NCBI GenBank assembly: GCA_964452415.1
Contig: CAYVME010000030.1
Location: 1-11,030 of the forward strand
Length of the DNA stretch: 11,030 nucleotides
DNA from: UBA12068 sp964452415
GTDB taxonomy: Bacteria; Patescibacteriota; Minisyncoccia; Moranbacterales; GWC2-37-73
Direction of reading: 5' to 3'
Positions within the stretch are counted from its first letter, which is position 1. Every line of letters starts with the position of its first letter. The notes below the pieces were generated by a model. It saw only the letters and a list, made by a program, of their open reading frames with translations, was not told where the DNA came from and ran no database searches. Shown here piece after piece: positions 1-5,167 of the stretch. The translations under genes and the position numbers were made by a program.

Positions 1-111
1 ATCATAGTATTTCGATTGCGAAGCGTGTCGAGAAAGGAAACAGGCAAAGCAAAAATTTCAAACAAGCCATGTATTGCGTATAACCTTAATTGCGCAGGCC
101 TTATCATTAAC
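1..111. other. Window edge with no assignable gene
   Basis: This stretch lies beyond the folD terminator. Its G+C is about 38 percent, closer to the genes here than to the very AT-rich gaps, so it may hold part of a gene cut by the window edge. On the plus strand the frame starting at base 3 is open to a TAA at 81-83, which could be the last 26 codons of a convergent gene, but the frames starting at bases 1 and 2 are also open for about 45-50 codons. On the minus strand a short frame starts near 108 and runs off the edge. I recognise none of the translations, so no gene is called. Confidence 0.3.
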
Positions 112-147
112 AAAAAATACCACTTTTCTTTATTCTAGTGGTATTTT
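112..147 (-). terminator. Rho-independent terminator after folD
   Basis: A perfect 11-bp stem is formed by 114-124 (AAAATACCACT) and 137-147 (AGTGGTATTTT) around a 12-nt loop. Read on the minus strand the stem runs into six U residues (112-117). It lies 31 bp past the folD stop codon, as expected for an intrinsic terminator. On the plus strand the stem ends in only four U residues, so it might also stop transcription from the left edge, but more weakly. The stem itself is seen directly; its function is inferred. Confidence 0.85.
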
Positions 148-179
148 GACAATATAGCAATATGACAATGTGGCAATTT
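148..179. repeat. Four degenerate 8-nt tandem units
   Basis: The 32 bases between the folD terminator and the folD stop codon read as four octamers: gacaatat, agcaatat, gacaatgt, ggcaattt. As two 16-mers they agree at 13 of 16 positions. The last unit touches the stop codon. Arrays of four short units also occur in the gaps at 1060-1175 and 7160-7251, so this looks like one instance of a general intergenic pattern. Function unknown. Confidence 0.6.
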
Positions 180-991
180 TAGTCTTGTTGAGCCTTAAAA
201 GCCAAGTAGACATTTTCCAAAAGACAAGCGATTGTCACTGGTCCAACACCACCTGGAACTGGAGTCAAAAAGACATTTTTTCCCTCAAATGAAGCTCTGT
301 CCACATCCCCAACCACTCTTTCGCCAACCTTCTCAATGCCACCATCAATAATGATAGAGCCATCCTTGAACATTTTACCCCTAAGGAGCCCCTTGGAGCC
401 CACAGCGCTAACCACAACATCTGAGGACCCAATCTCCCCAAGATTCGAAGGCAATTCACTTGAAAGCACATATTTTGCCAAAAGACCTTTCTGCTCGAGC
501 ATTTGACTCATTATTTCACCAAATTCAGCAGAATTTGCCACAACAAGAGCTTTTTTTTGATTCAAATCCCGGCCACTACTCTCTATCATTTTTACAATTG
601 CCTTCGGAAAAACTGGCGAGAGAAGTTTACTTTTTTTCAGAAATCCATCAGCATCCTTGTCTGGAGAAATTGTTGAAATTATTTTGTCCGTGTCAAAACT
701 TGCAGGCAAAGGAAGTTGCACAATGATTCCATTAACTAATTTATCGTGGTTTAATTTCTGAATTCTTTCAATGAGACTTTCTTCGGAAATATTTGCCTCC
801 AAATCAAATCTGAAAAAATTCATGCCAATCTCCTGAGCCGTCTTTTCTTTGAGTCCAACATATATCTTGGATGCTTCATCGTCACCAGCCAAAATCACAG
901 CCAGTCCTGGTTTTTTATCATGCAAAGAAATCTCACTTTTCAAGTAAGCCAGAATTTCATCCGCAATAGGTTTTCCATAGAGTAACTTCAT
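179..991 (-). CDS. folD: FolD: methylenetetrahydrofolate dehydrogenase/cyclohydrolase, divergent
   Basis: This is the cytosolic folate enzyme that interconverts 5,10-methylene-, 5,10-methenyl- and 10-formyl-THF. I chose the ATG at 991 (270 aa), because the family usually begins just before the LLxGKxIA motif and because a -10 box lies at 1014-1019. An ATG at 1024 would add 11 residues; a frame extending to 1033 would begin with TTG. In the 270-aa numbering, Tyr44 and Lys48 (IYVGLKEK), Gln92 (VQLPLP) and Asp115 (PDKDADGF) match the known catalytic and substrate-binding residues. The C-terminal TPVPGGVGPVT motif (244-254) and the GDVD segment are intact. The usual PCTPxG segment instead reads PVFPKA (126-131), and the Rossmann nucleotide loop GRSxxVGxP reads ANSAEFGEI (152-160). 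Family membership is clear; whether the dehydrogenase half still works is uncertain. No other folate gene is nearby, and a strong terminator follows. Confidence 0.93.
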   Translation of the reverse strand: MKLLYGKPIADEILAYLKSEISLHDKKPGLAVILAGDDEASKIYVGLKEKTAQEIGMNFFRFDLEANISEESLIERIQKLNHDKLVNGIIVQLPLPASFDTDKIISTISPDKDADGFLKKSKLLSPVFPKAIVKMIESSGRDLNQKKALVVANSAEFGEIMSQMLEQKGLLAKYVLSSELPSNLGEIGSSDVVVSAVGSKGLLRGKMFKDGSIIIDGGIEKVGERVVGDVDRASFEGKNVFLTPVPGGVGPVTIACLLENVYLAFKAQQD

Positions 992-1013
992 AAATTTTTG
1001 ATTATCTTCCAGT

Positions 1014-1043
1014 ATTATACTCATGAAAAACAAAAAAGAGCAA
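1014..1043 (-). promoter_or_regulatory. Candidate folD promoter
   Basis: On the minus strand TTGCTC (1043-1038, 3 of 6 matches to TTGACA) is followed after 18 bp by a perfect TATAAT (1019-1014). Transcription would begin near 1007, giving a leader of about 16 nt before the ATG at 991. This would exclude the upstream ATG at 1024 as the start. The -35 match is poor, so the call rests mainly on the -10 box. Confidence 0.45.
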
Positions 1044-1059
1044 GTATTGCATGCCCAAA

Positions 1060-1175
1060 AATTTTGAATTTCTAATTTTGAATTTTGAATAAATTTTTAA
1101 TGATTCAATTCTTTAATTTTGAAACATTATATCATTCAGATTTGATTCGAAATTCGAAATTCAAACTTCGAAATT
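1060..1175. repeat. Inverted pair of heptamer arrays
   Basis: Two blocks of four 7-nt units flank a 60-nt centre. Block 1 (1060-1087) reads aattttg, aatttct, aattttg, aattttg. Block 2 (1148-1175) reads cgaaatt, cgaaatt, caaactt, cgaaatt. Three of the four unit pairs are complementary along their whole length if one G-U pair per unit is allowed on the plus-strand RNA. On the minus strand each of those units has one A-C mismatch instead. The gap separates the permease stop from folD. It could form a long imperfect hairpin at the 3' end of the ABC transcript, but no terminator U-run follows. Confidence 0.6.
1126..1134 (-). promoter_or_regulatory. Candidate extended -10 element upstream of folD
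   Basis: The minus strand reads TGATATAAT, an extended -10 element (TGnTATAAT). No convincing -35 lies 16-18 bp upstream, which is usual for this promoter class. It sits in the loop between the two heptamer arrays and would start transcription near 1119, giving folD a leader of more than 100 nt. It could be a second folD promoter, or a chance match in AT-rich DNA. Confidence 0.3.
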
Positions 1176-1204
1176 AAGCAATTGCAACAAGAACACTAAG
1201 ACTC

Positions 1205-2434
1205 CTATTTGTATCTAAGCGCATCCAAAGGATCAGTCTTGCTAGCTCTTCGTGCAGGAACAAAACCCGTAAGAAGACCCACAAAAGCCGATAAGATAAA
1301 TATTCCCAAAACAAGCGCTAGCGGTGTAGAAAATAGATTAACAGCTTGTCCTCCAAACTTCGTGGCAATGAAATTAATAATGGTGTTGAACAATTTTCCA
1401 CCAAGCCACCCAATGACAACACCAGTTACGCCTCCCAAAAATCCCATTATTGCGGACTCCAAGAAGAACATAACCGAGATGCTTCCATCTGATGCTCCGA
1501 TTGATTTCATAATTCCAATTTCCTCAGTTCTTTCAAGTAAGGTAATTGTCATAGTGTTAAACATACCAATTGCTGATACAAACAAGGCAATAAAACCAAA
1601 CAAAAACAAGATTATTCTGACATATTTAAAAATCGTGTTCGCCTGATCAACCGTATCAGAAAGCGATGAAACCAAGAGTCCATACTCCAATATTCTATCA
1701 CGAATAACAGCCATTTCCCCGTTAGATTTTGTCTTAACTTTAACCTGAGCATACTTATCAATTTTCAAGTCTGAGAGAGAAGCAATATTGAGATATGCAA
1801 CATTGTCCTCACCATCAATAATTCCAACTATTTTATATTTTGTACTGCTTTCAACTCTTTCAAAATTTGATTGAGGCTGAGAATCAGACTTTTCAGCGCC
1901 TTCAGACTCAACAGCCAATTCCCTTGGAACAAAAAAAGAAAACGACATCTCCCGCCCTATCATCTCATCAACATTCATTCCAAAAACTTGAGCCACGGAA
2001 CTGCTAATAACAATGCCTGTTTGATCATCATCATTAAGCAAAACTCCACTGCTTGCTTTATATCCACCAAGTTTAAAAAATGATGGCTTTGCTCCAATAG
2101 CAACAAGGTCAGCTGACAACTCCTCAAGATGACCCTGCGTTGTGATTTGGAAGGCGGGACTAAGTTCATCAACTCCAGGCATTTCCTGAATTTTTTCCAA
2201 CATTTCACTATCAAGAGAAACGATTCCTGATTTGGCCTCAGAAATATCCAAAGTCAAGATGGAATCGGCAGTGGTAATTCTTTCAAGCAAGGTGCTTCGA
2301 AGCCCCTCTCCAAGCGAAACCAAAAACAAAATAGCTGCGATACCAACACTCATACCAAGCACCGTCAAAAGCGTACGAGAAGTTCTCGCCTTAAACATAC
2401 GGGTTGACAATTTGAACAAATCTACAAACTTCAT
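1205..2434 (-). CDS. ABC transporter permease, MacB/FtsX family
   Basis: This 409-aa inner-membrane subunit has type VII (MacB/LolCE/FtsX) architecture. A short N-terminal cytosolic segment leads into TM1 (about 20-42). A large extracytoplasmic MacB-type core domain follows (about 45-265), then three helices at about 270-297, 322-347 and 370-393. The conserved cytosolic stretch RTEEIGIMKSIGAS (302-315) follows TM2 and contacts the ATPase in this family, and the tail PARRASKTDPLDALRYK is typical. Residues 171-196 of the core are rich in Ser and Glu and look like a flexible insertion. The gene starts 38 nt after the ATPase gene, and the two surely form one transporter. Such mechanotransmitter ABC systems move lipoproteins, peptides or drugs, or regulate wall hydrolases, without passing substrate through the membrane channel. 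Nothing here identifies the substrate, and no MacA-like adaptor is in the window. Confidence 0.93.
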   Translation of the reverse strand: MKFVDLFKLSTRMFKARTSRTLLTVLGMSVGIAAILFLVSLGEGLRSTLLERITTADSILTLDISEAKSGIVSLDSEMLEKIQEMPGVDELSPAFQITTQGHLEELSADLVAIGAKPSFFKLGGYKASSGVLLNDDDQTGIVISSSVAQVFGMNVDEMIGREMSFSFFVPRELAVESEGAEKSDSQPQSNFERVESSTKYKIVGIIDGEDNVAYLNIASLSDLKIDKYAQVKVKTKSNGEMAVIRDRILEYGLLVSSLSDTVDQANTIFKYVRIILFLFGFIALFVSAIGMFNTMTITLLERTEEIGIMKSIGASDGSISVMFFLESAIMGFLGGVTGVVIGWLGGKLFNTIINFIATKFGGQAVNLFSTPLALVLGIFILSAFVGLLTGFVPARRASKTDPLDALRYK

Positions 2435-2472
2435 TGTTTTTTGTTTATTTTTTAGACACTTTTTTCATGGGC

Positions 2473-3783
2473 TTACGCTGAATATTTCAATAACATTATC
2501 AACTCAACTTCTCTGACTAATTTCTCAGCACTTCCCTTATAGAGGCCAACGCCACCAAGCGCCTTGGGTGCATCCAATCGTTGTTGCAATCCAAATCTGT
2601 CAATCTTATTTTCAATACGCAACTTCATGAAAGCCCTGAGTCGCAGCATCACCTCATCATCAATTTTAATGTGGTAAGTTTCGATCAGATAATCACAAAA
2701 TTTTACCAGGTTTTCTTCTTGATTTTCATTCAAAAAATGAGTTTGCATCATTATCTTCTTGATTCGCTCAGTGAAAGAAACCGCTCTGGCCTTATTCCAA
2801 CCTGCGCCACCCTTATCAAAATCAAGATCAAGTTTTTCAGAAAGAACCTCGCTATCAATATTATTAAACAGAAATTCCTTAAGCAGATTCTCGGCAGCTC
2901 CGACCTGTTCTTCATTAAGTTCAGAAATGATATGCGAGAGGAGTTGCTTTGCCTTAAATGGAATCAGCAAAACTCCAACTTGCTGAAGCGAAAGATTTTT
3001 GAAAGTTCGCATGAGCAACTTAAGCTCACTGGAAATTTCATCTGGTGCCAAAGCAATCTCCTTGGCCAAGGCCTCTTTGGGTCGTTTGTCATGATTAATT
3101 TCCTCACTAACCTTTTTCCCATCTTTCATGTGAATGATGCGATCGGCATATATCAAATGCTCCGGATTATGGGTAACCATAATCAAGGTCTTTTTATCGA
3201 CGCCATTAATTTCCTTGAAAATATCCAGCACATTTTGAGCAGATTCCGAATCAAGATTTCCCACAGGTTCATCAGCCAAAATTATGTCTGGATTATTGAC
3301 CAAAGCGCGCGCAATTGAAACTCGTTGTTTTTGACCACCGGAAAGTTGAGCCGGGAACCTGTCAGCTTGCTCAGCAATTCCAAATCGACGAAGAAGCTCC
3401 ATGGCCGCTTCGCGACGATCCTTCAAATTTTCTCCCCGAAAAACTTTTGGCAAACAAACATTATCCAAAACCGTAAGTGTTTCAATAAGATAAAAGGCCT
3501 GAAAAACCATTCCTATGCTGGTTTGATGAAATTCCACTTTTTCTTTCTTGGTCATTTGAGCAAGATTTTTTCCCTGCACCACAACATCGCCAAAAGTTGG
3601 TGCCTGCAGACCAGAAATACCATAAAGAAGGGTCGATTTTCCACAGCCAGAAGGTCCGTAAATGATGATGTATTCTTCAGGATAAATCTCAACGCTAACA
3701 CCATCCAATGAACGAACTTCATTGGATTTTCCTTTATTATATATAACCCTTAATTGATCAACCTTTATGCATGGCTCCGCCAT
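2473..3783 (-). CDS. ABC transporter ATP-binding protein (LolD/MacB type) with C-terminal extension
   Basis: The 436-aa protein has a complete nucleotide-binding domain in residues 1-228: Walker A GPSGCGKST (43-51), Q-loop Gln95, signature LSGGQ (147-151), Walker B IILADE (167-172), D-loop NLD (176-178) and H-loop His205. The order and spacing match LolD and the MacB ATPase domain, which are about 230 residues long. The remaining 205 residues or so (232-436) are predicted to be soluble and mostly helical, and I recognise no domain. Two segments resemble each other: GGAGWNKARA (325-334) ending in KKIM (342-345), and GGVGLYKGSA (410-419) ending in ELIM (427-430), each preceded at a distance by LNExQ (289-293 and 351-355). 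That suggests an internal duplication. The ATPase powers the permease encoded just downstream. The A-rich leader has no Shine-Dalgarno sequence. ATPase identity is certain; the role of the extension is unknown. Confidence 0.95.
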   Translation of the reverse strand: MAEPCIKVDQLRVIYNKGKSNEVRSLDGVSVEIYPEEYIIIYGPSGCGKSTLLYGISGLQAPTFGDVVVQGKNLAQMTKKEKVEFHQTSIGMVFQAFYLIETLTVLDNVCLPKVFRGENLKDRREAAMELLRRFGIAEQADRFPAQLSGGQKQRVSIARALVNNPDIILADEPVGNLDSESAQNVLDIFKEINGVDKKTLIMVTHNPEHLIYADRIIHMKDGKKVSEEINHDKRPKEALAKEIALAPDEISSELKLLMRTFKNLSLQQVGVLLIPFKAKQLLSHIISELNEEQVGAAENLLKEFLFNNIDSEVLSEKLDLDFDKGGAGWNKARAVSFTERIKKIMMQTHFLNENQEENLVKFCDYLIETYHIKIDDEVMLRLRAFMKLRIENKIDRFGLQQRLDAPKALGGVGLYKGSAEKLVREVELIMLLKYSA

Positions 3784-3799
3784 TTTTGTTTTTGTTATT

Positions 3800-3829
3800 T
3801 TTGTATTTTTAACTCTTCAGAAATGTCAA
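3800..3829 (-). promoter_or_regulatory. Candidate promoter of the ABC transporter operon
   Basis: The minus strand carries a perfect -35 TTGACA (3829-3824), an 18-bp spacer and TACAAA (3805-3800, 4 of 6 matches to TATAAT). Transcription would start near 3793, leaving a leader of only about 10 nt before the ATPase ATG at 3783. The leader is almost pure A with some C and T. The strong -35 makes this a reasonable call despite the imperfect -10. Confidence 0.5.
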
Positions 3830-3873
3830 AAAATATAATGCTTCAAAATCATCATCCTACTTAAATAATAACA

Positions 3874-3896
3874 CAATATCCAAAAATTTCATATTG
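3874..3896 (-). terminator. Weak hairpin after tgt
   Basis: CAATAT (3874-3879) and ATATTG (3891-3896) form a 6-bp AT-rich stem around an 11-nt loop, about 30 bp beyond the tgt stop codon. On the minus strand it is followed by a T-rich but interrupted tract. It is the only hairpin I noticed in the tgt-ABC gap, and its low G+C makes it a doubtful terminator. Confidence 0.2.
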
Positions 3897-3926
3897 CATA
3901 CATTAAACAAGTGCTCTCTTTTGTGT

Positions 3927-5081
3927 TTATTTTTGGAGTAATCGCATTAATTCCAAATAGAAATGCAAATTATGCACCGAGGCAAGTTTCAAGAAAAATG
4001 GCTCATTCGTTCTGAGCAAATGGTGAAGGTATGCCTTGGTATAATTTTTGCAAGCATAGCATTCACAATCTGAATCTATTGGAGAAAAATCTTCTTTAAA
4101 TTGTTCATTGCTGATATTTATTGCTTTGTAAAAGTCAGCTTCTAGCTTCTCCTTATTTTTCCAGACAAAAAGTCTTCCATGTCTTCCCTCTCTTGTTGGA
4201 ATGACACAATCAAACATGTCCATGCCAGCTTTCACAGCGCTAACCAGTTCTTCCGGCTTTCCCAGGCCCATCAAGTATCTTGGCTTATCCTCAGGCAGAA
4301 AAGGCGTCACCCACTCCAAAATTTCAATAAGATGTTTTCTCGGCTCCCCCACTGCAACTCCACCAATAGCATAGCCATCCCAACCGGAAGCCGGACCACC
4401 CAAAGATTCGAAATCTAACTTCATGAGCTGGGAAAGACTTTCTCGCCTAAGATCCTCATAGATTGATCCTTGCACAATGCAAAACAAAAGAGGTCTTCCG
4501 TTTTGATATTTTTCAGAATTTTCCTTGATTTTTTCATGAAAATATTTGAAGCATCTCTGGGCCCAGCGAGTCGTGAGCTCCAATGATTTTTTTGCATCTT
4601 CATGCGAGCAAGGAAACGGTGGGCATTCATCAAGAACCATAATCATATCGCTACCCAAATTCAATTGAATATCAATCGATTTTTCTGGAGACATGAAATG
4701 CTTTCCTCCATTAACAGGATCTGAAAACTCAACACCTTCCTCGCTCAATTTAACTCCACTGGCACCATATTTTCCCTTGGCTCTTTCGCCCAAAGAAAAA
4801 ACCTGATAACCACCCGAATCAGTGAGAATTGGACCATTCCAATTCATAAATTTGTGCAGTCCCCCAGCTTTTTTGATCAACTCATCGCCAGGTCTGAGCC
4901 ACAAATGATAGGTATTCCCGAGCACAATTTCAGCCCCGATCTCACGCAGATCTTCAGGTGAGACATTTTTAACGGCACCTTTAGTTGCAATCGGCATAAA
5001 AAACGGAGTGTGAATAACTCCGCTTCTTGTCCTCAAGAGGCCAACTCTGTGTTTATTTTCTTGTGATAACAATTCGAACAT
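3927..5081 (-). CDS. tgt: Queuine/preQ1 tRNA-guanine transglycosylase
   Basis: TGT exchanges guanine 34 in the anticodon of GUN tRNAs (Asn, Asp, His, Tyr) for preQ1 in bacteria, the committed step of queuosine modification. The 384-aa length is normal and the protein is a soluble TIM barrel. The active site is complete: ILTDSGGYQVFSL contains the base-binding Asp88; DECPPFP contains Asp151; GYAIGGVAVGE (236-246) lines the pocket; FDCVIPTREGRHG (290-302) carries the nucleophile Asp291. The zinc site is Cys339, Cys341, Cys344 and His370. About ten residues, ESLGGPASGW (225-234), precede the GYAIGG motif where most homologues have a shorter link. The enzyme normally works as a homodimer. No queuosine biosynthesis gene is nearby, so preQ1 or a related base may be salvaged or made elsewhere. 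The ATG at 5081 follows a -10 box by only 8 nt. Confidence 0.97.
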   Translation of the reverse strand: MFELLSQENKHRVGLLRTRSGVIHTPFFMPIATKGAVKNVSPEDLREIGAEIVLGNTYHLWLRPGDELIKKAGGLHKFMNWNGPILTDSGGYQVFSLGERAKGKYGASGVKLSEEGVEFSDPVNGGKHFMSPEKSIDIQLNLGSDMIMVLDECPPFPCSHEDAKKSLELTTRWAQRCFKYFHEKIKENSEKYQNGRPLLFCIVQGSIYEDLRRESLSQLMKLDFESLGGPASGWDGYAIGGVAVGEPRKHLIEILEWVTPFLPEDKPRYLMGLGKPEELVSAVKAGMDMFDCVIPTREGRHGRLFVWKNKEKLEADFYKAINISNEQFKEDFSPIDSDCECYACKNYTKAYLHHLLRTNEPFFLKLASVHNLHFYLELMRLLQK

Positions 5082-5089
5082 ATCATTCC

Positions 5090-5118
5090 ATTATAGGTAT
5101 TTTTCATTCAAAAGTCCA
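5090..5118 (-). promoter_or_regulatory. tgt promoter giving a nearly leaderless mRNA
   Basis: On the minus strand TGGACT (5118-5113, 4 of 6 matches to TTGACA) is followed after exactly 17 bp by a perfect TATAAT (5095-5090). The tgt ATG begins 8 nt past the -10 box, so the expected start point at about 7 nt falls essentially on the start codon. Either the mRNA is leaderless or nearly so, or this box is not the true promoter. Confidence 0.55.
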
Positions 5119-5125
5119 GTGGTTT

Positions 5126-5162
5126 GCAACTTTGACAGCTAATGACTAACGGCAATTTTGAC
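5126..5162. repeat. Imperfect 11-nt direct repeat upstream of tgt
   Basis: On the plus strand gcaactttgac (5126-5136) and gcaattttgac (5152-5162) agree at 10 of 11 positions, with starts 26 bp apart. They lie between the tgt -35 box and the stop codon of the upstream surface-protein gene. The spacing (about 2.5 helical turns) is not ideal for a dimeric regulator on one face of DNA. They could be an operator, or a relic of the short-word repeats seen in other gaps. Confidence 0.4.
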
Positions 5163-5167
5163 CATAC

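Noticed and set aside
992..1033. Longer N-terminus for FolD (TTG at 1033 or ATG at 1024)
   Set aside because: The extra residues have no counterpart in the family, and a perfect -10 box (1014-1019) falls inside the extension.
2445..2468. A seven-codon minus-strand open frame between the ATPase and permease genes
   Set aside because: Seven codons of mostly Lys are expected by chance in such A-rich DNA; no ribosome-binding site or attenuation structure accompanies it.
2581..3318. A 245-codon plus-strand open frame antisense to the ABC ATPase gene
   Set aside because: It lies entirely opposite a gene with every ABC ATPase motif, and its translation is rich in Phe, Asn and Ile with no family resemblance, as expected for a shadow frame in AT-rich DNA.
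3834..3839. TATAAT on the plus strand
   Set aside because: It has no plus-strand gene downstream, and such hexamers are frequent in AT-rich gaps.
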